A DNA stretch of 64,000 nucleotides from Priestia aryabhattai B8W22 (GCF_000956595.1 NZ_JYOO01000002.1:212960-276959); one strand, 5' to 3'; numbered from the stretch's first letter, positions 26,263-36,339 are shown. Notes: a model not told the origin generated them from the sequence alone. Made by a program: numbers and translations.

Positions 26263-29028
26263 TTACTGCTGAACGTAGTGATTTTTTACAACATCCGCAC
26301 AGCGTGTACATAAAGTCGGGTGATCTTGATCTTCGCCAACTGTTGGTGATACTACCCAGCAGCGCTCACACTTCTCACCTTCAGCTTTACTTACAACAAT
26401 TGAAGCATAGCTGAATTTTTGTGCTTCAGCAGGCGCTTCACCTTCTGCTACCTCGAGATCTGAAACGATGAAGAGTTGACCTACATTTTCAGAAATAGAT
26501 GCTAACAGCTCTTTCGTATCTGCTGTTGGATACAGCGTTAATTTTGCTTCTAAAGACTTACCGATTACTTTTTCATTACGAGCTTGTTCTAGCGCTTTTA
26601 AGACTTCATCGCGAAGCTCCATGAACGCATCCCATTTCTCTACTAATTGATCTGCTCCTTCAATTTCTTGAACCTCTGGCATATCAACTAGCTGCGCGCT
26701 TTCTTCCGTTACATTTGGAATGTGAACCCATACTTCGTCTGCTGTATGAGAAAGAATTGGAGACACTAATTTCGTTAACGATAATAACGTTTCATAAAGG
26801 ACCGTTTGAATGCTGCGACGCTCTACATTATTTTCTGCTTCAATGTACAATACATCTTTTGCAAAGTCTAAGTAGAATGAACTCATATCAATTGTACAGA
26901 AATTATGCACTGCGTGATAAATGCTTGAGAATTCATATGAATCATAAGATTTCTTCACTTTATCAATTAATTTGTTCAGCTTCACAAGCATGTAGCGGTC
27001 TACTTCACGAAGGTCTTCAACGGCTACAGCGTCAGTTGTTGGATTAAAGTCCGCTAGGTTTCCTAGTAAGAAACGGAACGTGTTGCGGATTTTACGGTAT
27101 ACTTCTGCTACTTGTTTTAAAATGTTATCAGATACACGAACATCAGCTTGGTAATCTACAGAAGCTACCCATAGACGTAAAATATCTGCACCTAGTTGTT
27201 TCATTACTTTTTCTGGAATTACAACATTTCCTAATGACTTACTCATTTTGCGCCCTTCACCGTCTAAAGCAAATCCGTGGCTAAGTACGCCTTTATAAGG
27301 TGCTTCACCTGTTACAGCTACACTTGTAGAAAGACTTGAATTAAACCAGCCGCGGTATTGGTCAGAACCTTCTAAATACAAATCAGCCGGACGCTGTAAG
27401 TCTTCACGCTCTTCAAGAACAGCTTGATGTGAAGAACCAGAGTCAAACCATACGTCCATGATGTCTGTTTCTTTTGTGAAACGGCCATTTGGGCTTCCTT
27501 CATGAGTAAAGCCTTCTGGAAGCAAGTCTTTTGCTTCACGCTCAAACCATACGTTTGATCCATGTTCTCTAAATAGATTTGATACGTGTTCAATTGTCTC
27601 GTCCGTAATGATTGGCTCATCATTTTCAGCATAAAATACTGGAATCGGAACGCCCCATGCACGTTGACGGGAAATACACCAGTCTCCGCGGTCACGCACC
27701 ATGTTATAAAGTCGCGTTTCACCCCAAGTAGGCACCCATTCTGTTTTTTCTACTGCTTTTAATAAATCTTCACGGAAATCTTTAATAGACGCAAACCACT
27801 GTGCTGTTGCACGGAAAATTGTTGGTTTCTTTGTACGCCAGTCATGTGGATATGAGTGGGTAATGAAACTTAATTTTAACAGCGCGCCTTTTTCTTCTAG
27901 TTTGTCTGTAATCGGCTTATTCGCTTTATCATAGAATAATCCTTCAAATCCTGGTGCTTCATTCGTCATATGACCCTTACTATCAACTGGACAAAGAACT
28001 TCCAAACCGTATTTTTGACCAACGATAAAGTCGTCTTCCCCGTGTCCCGGTGCTGTATGAACACAGCCAGTACCAGCATCAGTTGTTACGTGATCGCCAA
28101 GAACAACTAAAGAATCACGCTTGTAGATTGGATGTTCAGCTACCACGCGTTCAAGTTCTGAACCTTTTACTGTACGAATTGTCTTATAGTCAGCCCATTC
28201 AATTTCTTTAGCAACTGTTTCAATAAGTTCAGTTGCCACTACATATTTTGCTCCATCTGCTTCAACTACGCTGTACTGAAGCTCAGGATTAACAGCAATC
28301 CCTTGGTTAGCTGGCATTGTCCATGGTGTTGTCGTCCAAATGATGAATTTTTCATCTTGTTCAAGCACACCTTTACCATCTTTCACATTGAACGCTACGT
28401 AAATAGAAGCTGAACGCTTGTCATAGTATTCAATTTCCGCTTCCGCTAAAGCAGATTCACTTGAAGGGGACCAGTACACAGGTTTTAATCCTTTGTAGAT
28501 ATAGCCTTTTTTCGCCATATCGCCAAATACTTTGATTTGCTGAGCTTCGTACTGTGGCTGAAGCGTTACATATGGATTATCCCAATCTCCGCGTACACCC
28601 AAACGCTTGAACTGCTCACGCTGGCCGTTTACTTGTTCCCAAGCATACTGTTCGCAAAGCTTACGGAACTCAGCTACCGTCATTTCTTTGCGGTTTACTT
28701 TTTTATTTTTTGTTAAAGCTGTTTCAATTGGCAAACCGTGTGTATCCCAGCCTGGCACGTAAGGTGCGCAGAAGCCTGACATCGACTTATAGCGAACGAT
28801 AAAATCTTTTAAAATTTTATTTAAGGCATGTCCCATGTGAATATCGCCATTCGCATATGGAGGTCCATCATGCAGGACGAATAGCGGACGGCCTTCCGTA
28901 CGTTTTTGTACTTTTTCATAAATGTTCATTTCAGCCCACTGTTCTTGCATTTTAGGCTCGCGGTTCGGTAAATTTCCACGCATTGGAAATTCAGTTTTTG
29001 GCATCAATAATGTATCTTTATATTCCAT
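26263..29028 (-). CDS. ileS: Isoleucyl-tRNA synthetase
   Basis: Charges tRNA(Ile). The 921-residue class I enzyme has the HIGH signature as HMGH (residues 64-67), an editing domain in the middle, KMSKS (about residue 600), and a C-terminal zinc module [12 protein letters not shown] and CTRCADVV. This is the usual Bacillus vegetative type. It is preceded by a T-box leader and its own promoter and followed by a terminator, so it is a single-gene unit. The start is ATG 29028 behind TTGGAGGG. Confidence 0.98.
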   Translation of the reverse strand: MEYKDTLLMPKTEFPMRGNLPNREPKMQEQWAEMNIYEKVQKRTEGRPLFVLHDGPPYANGDIHMGHALNKILKDFIVRYKSMSGFCAPYVPGWDTHGLPIETALTKNKKVNRKEMTVAEFRKLCEQYAWEQVNGQREQFKRLGVRGDWDNPYVTLQPQYEAQQIKVFGDMAKKGYIYKGLKPVYWSPSSESALAEAEIEYYDKRSASIYVAFNVKDGKGVLEQDEKFIIWTTTPWTMPANQGIAVNPELQYSVVEADGAKYVVATELIETVAKEIEWADYKTIRTVKGSELERVVAEHPIYKRDSLVVLGDHVTTDAGTGCVHTAPGHGEDDFIVGQKYGLEVLCPVDSKGHMTNEAPGFEGLFYDKANKPITDKLEEKGALLKLSFITHSYPHDWRTKKPTIFRATAQWFASIKDFREDLLKAVEKTEWVPTWGETRLYNMVRDRGDWCISRQRAWGVPIPVFYAENDEPIITDETIEHVSNLFREHGSNVWFEREAKDLLPEGFTHEGSPNGRFTKETDIMDVWFDSGSSHQAVLEEREDLQRPADLYLEGSDQYRGWFNSSLSTSVAVTGEAPYKGVLSHGFALDGEGRKMSKSLGNVVIPEKVMKQLGADILRLWVASVDYQADVRVSDNILKQVAEVYRKIRNTFRFLLGNLADFNPTTDAVAVEDLREVDRYMLVKLNKLIDKVKKSYDSYEFSSIYHAVHNFCTIDMSSFYLDFAKDVLYIEAENNVERRSIQTVLYETLLSLTKLVSPILSHTADEVWVHIPNVTEESAQLVDMPEVQEIEGADQLVEKWDAFMELRDEVLKALEQARNEKVIGKSLEAKLTLYPTADTKELLASISENVGQLFIVSDLEVAEGEAPAEAQKFSYASIVVSKAEGEKCERCWVVSPTVGEDQDHPTLCTRCADVVKNHYVQQ

Positions 29029-29080
29029 GTTTTACCCTCCAAAAAAAAAACGTAAATTTCATATCTTTTTGCACCATAAC

Positions 29081-29340
29081 AAAAAGACCTCCTCATCCCA
29101 AAAAGGGACGAGAAGGCCTCCCGCGGTACCACCCTAGTAGATTTGCTGCACGCAAATCCTCTTTGCATTCGTAACGTGAATAAACCGCCATTGCTTACTA
29201 TCATCGGTTCAGCAATGGTACTCTAGGGTGATTTTCACTTCTTTGTTTGTTATCGAGCTCTCACCATCCTCGATTCGCTTTGACAAACTAAAAAAGCTAC
29301 TGTCCCTGTCTCCGTACTGTTTGATATGAAATTTCATCTG
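29081..29340 (-). promoter_or_regulatory. T-box leader of ileS with an ATC (Ile) specifier
   Basis: On the minus strand this 260-base leader shows stem I with GGATGGTGAGAGCTCGAT and the specifier region GTGAAAATCACC. ATC (29232-29230) is followed by A, so the specifier is an isoleucine codon. The T-box GGGTGGTACCGCGG lies at 29134-29121, then a terminator with arms around TCGTCCCTTTTTGGGA and a T run (29120-29081). Uncharged tRNA(Ile) would stabilise the antiterminator and allow ileS transcription. Confidence 0.93.
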
Positions 29341-29347
29341 TTACCAA

Positions 29348-29377
29348 ATTATATGACAACAAAACGTGAGAAGTCAA
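29348..29377 (-). promoter_or_regulatory. SigA promoter of ileS
   Basis: -35 TTGACT (29377-29372) and perfect -10 TATAAT (29353-29348) with an 18-base spacer, just before the T-box leader. The -35 is one arm of an inverted repeat that overlaps the divIVA stop. Confidence 0.75.
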
Positions 29378-29392
29378 GATGATGTCTTGACT
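29372..29392. repeat. Perfect 8-bp inverted repeat at the end of divIVA
   Basis: AGTCAAGA-TGATG-TCTTGACT, 8-base arms and a 5-base loop, spans the last two bases of the divIVA stop and the ileS -35. It lacks a T run, so it is not a standard terminator; it could stabilise the divIVA mRNA end or be an operator. Confidence 0.6.
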
Positions 29393-29885
29393 AGTCAATT
29401 TTTTCTTCTAGCGCTGGCATCTCATAATCCATCAGCTGATCCCAGTCATCGCTGTTTAACATTTCAAGCTGCGCTTCGATTAACATTTTGAAACGAGTTC
29501 TAAATACTTTAGACTGCTTTTTCGTCTCCTCAATGTCCATCGCAATTTTACGAGACTTAGACAGTGCTTCATTAATAATACGGTCCGCATTTTTTTCTGC
29601 TTCTTTTATAATAAGCTTCGCTTCTTTTTCAGCGTTTCGCTTCACATCTTCGGCTGCTTCTTGAGCAATTAAAATTGATTTATTTAACGTTTCCTCGATG
29701 TTAGTAAAATGTCCAAGACGATCTGTTAATTCAGATACTCTTCCTTCTAACTCCTTTTTATCACGCATTACCAGCTCATAGTCTTTAATTACTTGGTCAA
29801 GAAACTCATTCACTTCATCTTCATCATATCCGCGAAACCCGCGATTAAACTCTTTGTTATGAATATCCAAAGGGGTTAAAGGCAT
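29391..29885 (-). CDS. divIVA: Cell division and polarity protein DivIVA
   Basis: DivIVA binds curved membrane at poles and septa and, in bacilli, recruits MinJ and chromosome-anchoring proteins. The N-terminal membrane-binding domain MPLTPLDIHNKEFNRGFRGYDEDEVNEFLD is followed by a coiled coil with heptad-like spacing to about residue 140. The 164 aa match B. subtilis. A GAGGTGGCCTAG ribosome site precedes the ATG. It follows ylmH in the ylm cluster and is independent of ileS, which has its own promoter. Confidence 0.96.
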   Translation of the reverse strand: MPLTPLDIHNKEFNRGFRGYDEDEVNEFLDQVIKDYELVMRDKKELEGRVSELTDRLGHFTNIEETLNKSILIAQEAAEDVKRNAEKEAKLIIKEAEKNADRIINEALSKSRKIAMDIEETKKQSKVFRTRFKMLIEAQLEMLNSDDWDQLMDYEMPALEEKID

Positions 29886-29969
29886 CTAGGCCACCTCCGT
29901 GTTGTCTCATTACATCATTAGTAATGGTTTATTCGACATATTTTTAAAATTTCCTGCTAGTAGATTTCT

Positions 29970-30745
29970 TTATTTCTGCTTTCCTACAACAATTCGCCAT
30001 TTTTTCTTTTTTGGTTTTGCCTTCAAGTGAAACGATACGACTTCTGCCGTGACCACGAAGCGACAAAATATCACCTTCATGACATTCAAAAGAAGGCTGT
30101 TCAATGACTTTAAAATTTACTTTTACCGCTCCATTTGCAATAAACGGCTGGACTTTTTGTCTTGATAAATTGTGAATGGTCGACAGCAAAAACATCAAGC
30201 CTCATTGAAGAAACTGTATAAACGTGTTCAATCAGCTCTTCTTTTACCACATGCAGCTGCTCTCTTTGAATAGAAGAAAGTGAAACTTTGGCTTTTCCAA
30301 TTGATGTTAAATTCATCTCAATATAAGAAGAAATTTCCTCTGCGGCTACAAGCTGAATATCGTCTCCCGCGACCAAAATATCGCCAAATTTTGAACGGCG
30401 CAGTCCTAAAGACATCGCCGAACCAAGAACTTGAGGATGTTCAATCGTCACAAACTTTTTAGGATAATTCAGTTCGTACATATGCAACTGAAAATCTTCG
30501 CTTCCAGGCACATAGTAATCCGGATATAGCAGCGCACGCTTGCGTTCAGCAAACGGTTGTCCACCATCAAATGAAACTTGAACCTCTCCTTCAGTCCCGA
30601 CAATAGCCGTCACAATCTGCTGCTCTCTTGGATCTAAAAAGTCCGTTAATTTTGGGCTGTATTGATGTAGGACATCTTCTTTCCACTGAAGAACTTGATC
30701 AATAAACCCATGTTCTTCTTGCCTAAAATGTTCATAAATAGACAT
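29970..30745 (-). pseudogene. ylmH: ylmH (RqcP-like S4 RNA-binding protein), broken by two frameshifts
   Basis: YlmH is an S4-domain protein of about 257 aa; the B. subtilis protein can stand in for RqcP in ribosome quality control. The first frame (start 30745, MSIYEHFRQEEHGFIDQ) gives the normal N-terminal two thirds up to SSMRLDV. The S4 domain (NLSRQKVQPFIANGAVKVN) then continues in another frame. Removing one T from the 5-base run at 30192-30188 restores RLDVLLSTIHNLSRQ. Removing one A from the 6-base run at 30005-30000 restores a normal end KEKWRIVVGKQK with stop at 29970-29972. Both shifts are +1 in homopolymers, so sequencing error and true inactivation are both possible. Confidence 0.85.
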
Positions 30746-30796
30746 ATTATTACTCCTACTATCGGTATGTAAAAAAGGAATCCAGCGATTCCTTTT

Positions 30797-31066
30797 TTAA
30801 ATAAACCCCATCACATTATTAAGTGAATACACGCCTCTTTCTGCAAATCGTAGTAAAAAGATTGCAACAAGAGGTGAAATATCAATCATGCCAATAGGCG
30901 GAATGATTTTACGAAAAGGCTCTAAGTAAGGCTCACAAATACTGCCAAGCAGCTGACCAAACTTAGATGCTCTTACATCGGGTACCCAAGACATCAAAAT
31001 GTAAATAATCAGTGCCCATGAGTAAAGCCCAATCAATTTTGCGAGAATCCCAAAAACGATGTCCAA
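30797..31066 (-). CDS. ylmG: YggT family membrane protein YlmG
   Basis: 89-residue protein with two hydrophobic helices (about 3-28 and 63-85) around the family motif [15 protein letters not shown]. YggT/YlmG proteins occur next to sepF and affect division in several bacteria and in plastids; the biochemical role is not known. The gap to sepF is 3 bases, so the two are cotranscribed. Confidence 0.9.
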   Translation of the reverse strand: MDIVFGILAKLIGLYSWALIIYILMSWVPDVRASKFGQLLGSICEPYLEPFRKIIPPIGMIDISPLVAIFLLRFAERGVYSLNNVMGFI

Positions 31067-31069
31067 AAA

Positions 31070-31534
31070 CTACCACCTCTTTACGTTTGTTGTATCATGT
31101 TCTCCCATCATATCTGAAATGCTTCCGCTTACGTCTACATTATCAGGTGTACATAAAAAGATGTCGGTTCCAATTTTTTGAATGTCCCCGCCTAAAGCAT
31201 AAACTGTACCACTTAAAAAGTCGACAATTCTTACTGCTTGATCTCGTTGAATGCGCTGTAAATTAACAACTACGACTTTACGATTCTTTAAATGATCCGT
31301 AATTTCTTGTGCTTCGGCATAGACGCGAGGTTCGCAAAGCATCATTTTTGATGATTTTTGAACGCTTTGCAAGCTAATCACGTTTTGCTGCTGATTTGGC
31401 TGCTGACTAGCTTTCGCTGGTCTCGACTGCTGTACAGGCTCTTCTACCGACTCTTCTTGTTCGTAGTGTTCTTCTACATATTCAGTATCGTCATCAAGAG
31501 CAAAAAAACTTCTAAAGCGATTTTTCATACTCAT
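31070..31534 (-). CDS. sepF: Cell division protein SepF
   Basis: SepF forms rings that bundle FtsZ and anchor it to the membrane. The N-terminal amphipathic helix [16 protein letters not shown] is followed by a variable Gln/Glu-rich linker (about 20-65). The conserved C-terminal domain has [35 protein letters not shown]. The ribosome site GGAGGTG is clear. Either of two Met codons (1 or 3) could be first. At 154 aa it matches B. subtilis SepF. Confidence 0.96.
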   Translation of the reverse strand: MSMKNRFRSFFALDDDTEYVEEHYEQEESVEEPVQQSRPAKASQQPNQQQNVISLQSVQKSSKMMLCEPRVYAEAQEITDHLKNRKVVVVNLQRIQRDQAVRIVDFLSGTVYALGGDIQKIGTDIFLCTPDNVDVSGSISDMMGEHDTTNVKRW

Positions 31535-31550
31535 CTTGAACTACACCTCC

Positions 31551-32234
31551 TTAACGTTCATTCCCAACTAACGTGGTTCCTAGTCGAATGAATGTTGCTC
31601 CTTCTTCAATTGCAATTGCATAATCGTTTGACATTCCCATTGATAGCTCCGTGCAAGGTGCATACGGGAGGTTTAGTTCTTGTATGCGATTCTGCAATTT
31701 CTTTAGACCTTGAAAACAGCTGCGAAGCAAGGACTCGTCATCTGTGTGAGGAGCCATAGTCATTAATCCAACTACTTGGATATTTGTAAATGTTTCAAGA
31801 GATTGAATAAATGGAATTACCTCTTCCACAGCAAGGCCATGCTTTGATTGTTCTTCGGCAACATTAACTTGTACAAAACATTTTATACGATGTCCTGCAC
31901 GTTTATCAATTTCTTTTGCTAAAGATAATCGGTCTAGTGAATGAATATAGTCAACTTTATCAATCACATTTTTTACTTTTCTTGTTTGTAAGCTTCCGAT
32001 AAAATGCCAGGTCGCTTTCTCACCGATTGATTCATACTTTTCTAGAAGACCTTCATCCCTGTTTTCTCCAAGATGTAAAATGCCTGCATCCACTGCTTCT
32101 GCTGCTCGTTTTGTGGAAACATATTTGGTTACAGCAATCAGCTCTACATCTTCTCGATTTCGATTAACTTTTTTACACGCTTCAGCAATTGTTTGTTGAA
32201 CTGCTTCTAGATTTTCACTTACGCTAGCTGTCAC
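31551..32234 (-). CDS. ylmE: PLP homeostasis protein, YggS family (YlmE)
   Basis: Binds pyridoxal phosphate without known catalysis and buffers PLP levels in the family. The 227-residue alanine-racemase-fold protein has the PLP lysine in LIAVTKYVS (about residue 36) and the [13 protein letters not shown] and [13 protein letters not shown] blocks. It starts at GTG 32234. The ribosome site AAGGAGGAG is formed by the last codons of ylmD, so the pair is coupled. Confidence 0.94.
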   Translation of the reverse strand: MTASVSENLEAVQQTIAEACKKVNRNREDVELIAVTKYVSTKRAAEAVDAGILHLGENRDEGLLEKYESIGEKATWHFIGSLQTRKVKNVIDKVDYIHSLDRLSLAKEIDKRAGHRIKCFVQVNVAEEQSKHGLAVEEVIPFIQSLETFTNIQVVGLMTMAPHTDDESLLRSCFQGLKKLQNRIQELNLPYAPCTELSMGMSNDYAIAIEEGATFIRLGTTLVGNER

Positions 32235-32241
32235 TATGTAA

Positions 32242-33063
32242 TTACTCCTCCTTAAAGCCTATGAAGTTAAACATGCGTCCTGTTTTCCCTTGGTCGCGGC
32301 GATGTGAGAAGAACAGGTCATCTTCACAGCTTGTACAATACGACGATGTTAAAATTCGTTCGGGCAATACGCCTGCGTTTTGAATCAGCAGCTTATTGAC
32401 TTTTTTTAAATTAAGCGCGTATTGTCCAGGGCTTACTTCTTGATATCCATTTTGGCCCACTACTTCGTTTACTTGTGTAATGACGCGGTTATCGACAACA
32501 TAACAGCAATCTTCAATCGAAGGGCCAATCGCCACGTAAATATCTTCAACCGGAACATTTTCTTGCTCTACCCACCGTCGAATCATATTTCCTGCAATAT
32601 CTTTTACTGTTCCCTTCCACCCAGCATGAGCAAGACCAACTAAATGGTAATCAGGCGCATAGAAGTACAGCGGAACACAATCTGCATAACATAAAGCTAA
32701 CAAAATATTAGATTCATTTGTATAAATGCCATCCGCTGCTTTTATGCCCTCTTCATACTTGTAGAGTCCTTTTGTACAGTCGGCTTTTGTTACTTTTTGA
32801 ACAGTTGCTTCATGTACTTGTTCAGCACATACAAAGCTTTCAAAAGACATGTCTAGTTCGGCTGCTAAAATTTTTCTATTTGTAATAACATCTTCTACGT
32901 TATCGTTTACGTGAAGCCCTAGGTTAAAAGAAGCAAATGGAGGTTTACTCACGCCACCATTTTTTGTGGTGAAACCAGCAACAAGTATATCATTCTTTTC
33001 TACCCAAGGGCTCAGCCACATAAACGACTCGTGATGGCTTTTTTTAAATGGCTCAGGATTCAT
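32242..33063 (-). CDS. ylmD: Purine nucleoside phosphorylase LACC1-like / laccase-domain protein YlmD
   Basis: 273-residue DUF152 protein. Human LACC1 and bacterial homologues act as purine nucleoside phosphorylases or adenosine deaminases with a zinc site. The signature residues are present: [10 protein letters not shown] (first His), [12 protein letters not shown] (Cys), and [16 protein letters not shown] (second His). It sits between ylmC and ylmE in the division-linked ylm cluster. A direct role in division is not shown. Confidence 0.92.
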   Translation of the reverse strand: MNPEPFKKSHHESFMWLSPWVEKNDILVAGFTTKNGGVSKPPFASFNLGLHVNDNVEDVITNRKILAAELDMSFESFVCAEQVHEATVQKVTKADCTKGLYKYEEGIKAADGIYTNESNILLALCYADCVPLYFYAPDYHLVGLAHAGWKGTVKDIAGNMIRRWVEQENVPVEDIYVAIGPSIEDCCYVVDNRVITQVNEVVGQNGYQEVSPGQYALNLKKVNKLLIQNAGVLPERILTSSYCTSCEDDLFFSHRRDQGKTGRMFNFIGFKEE

Positions 33064-33137
33064 GTATGTGACACATCCCTTGTTTCATTTGTTCTCACAT
33101 ATTGTACCACAGATTGCTAGGTGCTGTTGACAAAAAA

Positions 33138-33392
33138 CTAATTCTCTTCAGGCTGAAATGCGTCTTTATAACGTACTAAAATGACGTCAGAACCAATTTT
33201 CACAATGTTTTTCCACGGTATCACAATTTCATCATCTTTTCCAAAGAAGCCCAATACACGAGAGCCTCCGATAATGACGGCCTGTATTTTTCCCGTTGTT
33301 AAGTCAATATCAATATCCCCTACATTTCCAAGTTTTTTGCCATCAGCTACATTTACTACATCTTTCAGCTGAAATTCTGAAATCTTTAACAT
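33138..33392 (-). CDS. ylmC: YlmC/YmxH family PRC-barrel sporulation protein
   Basis: 84-residue protein with a single PRC-barrel: MLKISEFQLKDVVNVADGKKLGNVGDIDIDLTTG then a second beta half with VIGGSRVLGFFGKDDEIVIPW. I start at ATG 33392 behind AGGAGGAGAGAGC rather than 21 bases further upstream. In B. subtilis ylmC follows sigG. The family is annotated as sporulation-linked; mechanism unknown. Confidence 0.9.
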   Translation of the reverse strand: MLKISEFQLKDVVNVADGKKLGNVGDIDIDLTTGKIQAVIIGGSRVLGFFGKDDEIVIPWKNIVKIGSDVILVRYKDAFQPEEN

Positions 33393-33737
33393 GCTCTCTC
33401 CTCCTATAGCCAACTTTATTGCTTAGCCTATATATATTTTCAAATTTTCATTTCATGAAGGAAAAGCTTATTTTTTCTCTCCCATTCTCTTTCTATAAGC
33501 ATTTTGTTCACCAATTACACAGCTTTTCATCAAGAGACATTCTCAACAAGTAGCTAGAGGTCCTTACAGCAATAGGAAATCTGATATGAATATCTTTTGG
33601 TCATGTATTCATTGATACATACAAAATAAGCACCGTGTCCGTTTTTATAGACACGATGCTTATTAAGTTGAACATCAAATAAAGTGAATGGTATTGATAG
33701 TATGAACGCGAGCGGCTGCCAGTCTAGAGAGCTTTTG
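33393..33737. other. Intergenic region between ylmC and sigG
   Basis: 345 bases without a gene. It holds the sigG terminator (33627-33663), next to a short inverted repeat ATGTAT-TCATTG-ATACAT at 33604-33621. The rest, upstream of ylmC, is AT-rich and presumably holds the ylm operon promoter, but I could not find hexamers with good spacing. Confidence 0.6.
33627..33663 (-). terminator. Terminator after sigG
   Basis: Hairpin AAGCA.CGTGTC / GACACG.TGCTT with a 10-base loop (one mismatch) about 75 bases past the sigG stop; the T run is short on the minus strand. Confidence 0.65.
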
Positions 33738-34517
33738 TTAACTTTGAATATTTTTATTCATCTGTTTAATAGCAGCTTTTTCTAAACGTGAAACCTGCGC
33801 TTGAGAAATACCAATTTCTTCAGCAACTTCCATCTGTGTTTTACCTTGAAAGAAGCGCTTTCGTAAAATGAGTTTTTCTCGCTCGTTCAATCTTCTCATA
33901 CCTTCTTGCAAAGCAATTTCTTCAATCCAAGTTGAATCACGGTTGCGTTCATCGCTTAGCTGATCCATGACATAGATTGGGTCTCCACCATCATTGTAAA
34001 TAGGTTCAAATAGAGAAACCGGATCTTGGATAGCATCTAAAGCAAACACAATTTCTTCATGCGGCACTTCTAGGACTTTTGAAATTTCCTCAGCTGTAGG
34101 TTCCTTGGATGTTTCACTCATAAGCCTTTCACGAACTTGAAGAGCTTTATAAGCAATATCACGAAGGGAACGAGAAACACGGATTGGATTATTGTCACGT
34201 AAATAGCGGCGAATTTCCCCTATAATCATTGGGACAGCATATGTAGAAAACTTCACGTTTTGACTTAAATCAAAATTGTCAATGGATTTCATTAATCCAA
34301 TACACCCAACCTGAAATAAGTCATCAACAAATTCTCCACGATTGTTAAAACGTTGAATCACGCTGAGTACGAGACGTAAATTTCCGCTTACTAGCTTTTC
34401 TCTTGCTGTTCCATCTCCAGCCTGCATTTGTTTAAACAACTTTCGCATTTCTTCATTTTTTAATACGGGAAGTTTCGAAGTATCTACTCCACAAATTTCT
34501 ACTTTATTTCTTGTCAA
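33738..34517 (-). CDS. sigG: Late forespore RNA polymerase sigma factor SigG
   Basis: Directs late forespore transcription after engulfment. The 259 residues begin TRNKVEICGVDTSKLPVLKNEEMR, the SigG-specific N-terminus. Region 2 (NLRLVLSVIQRFNN to FSTYAVPMIIGEIRRYLRDN) and region 4.2 helix-turn-helix (QMEVAEEIGISQAQVSRLEKAAIKQM) are intact. It starts at TTG 34517 behind GGAGGGAAAGAG. It lies directly downstream of the spoIIG operon but behind a terminator and its own forespore-type promoter. Confidence 0.97.
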   Translation of the reverse strand: MTRNKVEICGVDTSKLPVLKNEEMRKLFKQMQAGDGTAREKLVSGNLRLVLSVIQRFNNRGEFVDDLFQVGCIGLMKSIDNFDLSQNVKFSTYAVPMIIGEIRRYLRDNNPIRVSRSLRDIAYKALQVRERLMSETSKEPTAEEISKVLEVPHEEIVFALDAIQDPVSLFEPIYNDGGDPIYVMDQLSDERNRDSTWIEEIALQEGMRRLNEREKLILRKRFFQGKTQMEVAEEIGISQAQVSRLEKAAIKQMNKNIQS

Positions 34518-34553
34518 CTCTTTCCCTCCTAACAGGAGATGATGTTCTGAATT

Positions 34554-34582
34554 CAGTATCTCCTCCGGAGGAAAAAATATGC
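34554..34582 (-). promoter_or_regulatory. Candidate SigF-type promoter of sigG
   Basis: On the minus strand GCATA (34582-34578) fits the SigF -35 GYWTA, and GGAGATACTG (34563-34554) fits the SigF -10 GGnrAnAnTR. The spacer is 14 bases, 1-2 shorter than usual. In B. subtilis sigG is transcribed by SigF, which supports the call. Confidence 0.45.
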
Positions 34583-34610
34583 ACTTTTACAATTCTGACA
34601 ATTCTCCACT

Positions 34611-34663
34611 AAAAAAGCTGATAGTATAAGGTGCTTCTCAGCCCTTATGCTATCAGCTTTTTT
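34611..34663 (-). terminator. Strong terminator after sigE
   Basis: Long hairpin with arms AAAGCTGATAGTATAAGG / CCTTATGCTATCAGCTTT (one mismatch) and T runs on both sides, 3 bases past the sigE stop. It separates spoIIGA-sigE from sigG. Confidence 0.9.
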
Positions 34664-34665
34664 AC

Positions 34666-35385
34666 TTAAACCATTTTATTAAATTCTTTTCGCAGCCGTT
34701 TAATAATTCGTTTTTCGAGCCTTGAAATATAAGACTGAGAAATGCCTAGCATATCAGCTACATCTTTTTGCGTTTTTTCTTCTCCGCCGGCTAGCCCAAA
34801 GCGCAGCTCCATAATTTGCTTTTCACGATCATTTAATTGGTGCAGTGCTTTCAACAAAAGTTTTCGATCTACATTCGCTTCTAGGTCTTTTGTAATGATA
34901 TCTTCTTCGGTTCCCATCACGTCAGATAATAACAATTCGTTTCCATCCCAATCAATATTTAACGGCTCATCAAATGAAACTTCAGATCGAATTTTATTGT
35001 TGCGGCGCAAATACATTAAAATTTCATTTTCAATACAGCGAGAGGCGTACGTCGCTAGCTTAATTTTCTTTTCAGGATTAAACGTGTTTACTGCTTTAAT
35101 TAAACCGATGGTGCCGATGCTAATTAAATCCTCAATATTGATTCCCGTATTTTCAAACTTTCGGGCAATATAAACAACAAGTCGCAAATTACGCTCAATC
35201 AACAGTGAACGTGCTGCTTCATCTCCTGATGGAAGTTTTTTCAAGAGCACTTCTTCTTCATCTTTTGTTAAAGGTGGTGGAAGAGCCTCACTTCCTCCTA
35301 TATAGTACACTTCATCTGTTTTCAGCTTAAGTTTAATTAATAATTTGTACCACCATAATTGAAATCGAATTCGATATGTAGCCAT
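34666..35385 (-). CDS. sigE: Pro-sigma-E, mother-cell sigma factor precursor
   Basis: Early mother-cell sigma factor, made as an inactive membrane-bound precursor. The N-terminal pro-sequence [31 protein letters not shown] (about 1-29) holds the hydrophobic and basic segment removed by SpoIIGA. Region 2 has [30 protein letters not shown], and region 4.2 is [28 protein letters not shown]. At 239 aa it matches B. subtilis. It is 30 bases downstream of its processing protease gene spoIIGA. Confidence 0.98.
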   Translation of the reverse strand: MATYRIRFQLWWYKLLIKLKLKTDEVYYIGGSEALPPPLTKDEEEVLLKKLPSGDEAARSLLIERNLRLVVYIARKFENTGINIEDLISIGTIGLIKAVNTFNPEKKIKLATYASRCIENEILMYLRRNNKIRSEVSFDEPLNIDWDGNELLLSDVMGTEEDIITKDLEANVDRKLLLKALHQLNDREKQIMELRFGLAGGEEKTQKDVADMLGISQSYISRLEKRIIKRLRKEFNKMV

Positions 35386-35415
35386 TCTGTATCCTCCTTT
35401 ATTTGTTCACACCTT

Positions 35416-36339
35416 TTACGATGCGGAACTTACTTCTCCAATAACGATAAGCTTCGGATGAACAATACATTCATATTGCTTCTCCACTGAAAGCGTTGTA
35501 TGACTAATACCTACTAATACTTTAGTGACTTCAATCGTGTTGGACTGATGCACCAGCCTTACCATATCTGGCTTTAGAGCAAGCAGCAGCTGATTGGCTT
35601 GGCCCACGCTTCGATAAGGGACAAAGCGGACTTTTGAATACCACTCTTGATCAATATCTTCGCTGTGTGAAAAGGATTGGACATTTTTGCTTAATTCCAT
35701 TAAGCCTTCAGGCAATATTTCTTTTAAAGAATCTGCTGTAACAATCATAACCGGGGTTTTCGTCAGCGGATCTACAAGCTGATTTCCACTATCAATAAGT
35801 CCTTTCATCGACAGCATCTGTTCGTTTAAAATAACTTCTACATCTACCAGCTGATCAAATGTAATATTTTTCATTCGCAAATCATCAACTCGTGCTTTTG
35901 AAAAATAAGATAATAGCGGAAAGCCAATAAGAACAAATATCCAGCTAATAGGATCACCAAACTGTGGAGATTTCGTATCAACCATTTGATTAAGAACAAG
36001 AAACTGATCTTGAAATAAAAAGTGAACGCCCATTAACCCTCCGCCAACAACAAAGGTTGCAAAATAAAACGTTAATAAATTCTCAAAGAAAAAGCGCAGT
36101 CGTTTATAACCAAACGTCATCAATACCATAAAAAAAGAGAATAAAATTTTAATAGCAGGGTGAACCATAAGATGAGAAAAAGGCGTAAACATAAGAAGGA
36201 CAATCAGTGAACCGATAAAGCCGCCAAGCAAAAGCCGCCACCACTTGTAATTCCGCTTAAGTACAACAGCACATAACATTAGTAAGATCGTATCTAACCC
36301 AAAATTCAGCATCCATATTAAATCTAAATAGATTGGCAA
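35416..36339 (-). CDS. spoIIGA: Sporulation sigma-E processing aspartic peptidase SpoIIGA
   Basis: Membrane protease that cleaves pro-sigma-E in response to the forespore signal protein SpoIIR. Five membrane helices occupy about residues 5-155. The cytosolic protease domain follows, with the catalytic Asp183 in LIDSGNQLVDPLTKTPVMI, at the same number as in B. subtilis. The 307 residues are normal. The start is TTG 36339 behind GGAGAGG. It is the first gene of the spoIIG operon, with a Spo0A-type promoter upstream. Confidence 0.96.
   Translation of the reverse strand: MPIYLDLIWMLNFGLDTILLMLCAVVLKRNYKWWRLLLGGFIGSLIVLLMFTPFSHLMVHPAIKILFSFFMVLMTFGYKRLRFFFENLLTFYFATFVVGGGLMGVHFLFQDQFLVLNQMVDTKSPQFGDPISWIFVLIGFPLLSYFSKARVDDLRMKNITFDQLVDVEVILNEQMLSMKGLIDSGNQLVDPLTKTPVMIVTADSLKEILPEGLMELSKNVQSFSHSEDIDQEWYSKVRFVPYRSVGQANQLLLALKPDMVRLVHQSNTIEVTKVLVGISHTTLSVEKQYECIVHPKLIVIGEVSSAS

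Noticed and set aside
25805..26311. Longer 168-codon version of the ylyA-like gene
   Set aside because: The extra 73 codons cross the ileS terminator and precede a strong AGGAGGCG site next to the ATG at 26092; the added sequence has no family likeness.
29944..30198. 84-codon frame as an independent S4-domain gene
   Set aside because: It is the frame-shifted 3' part of ylmH; it has no ribosome site of its own and joins in sense with the upstream frame.
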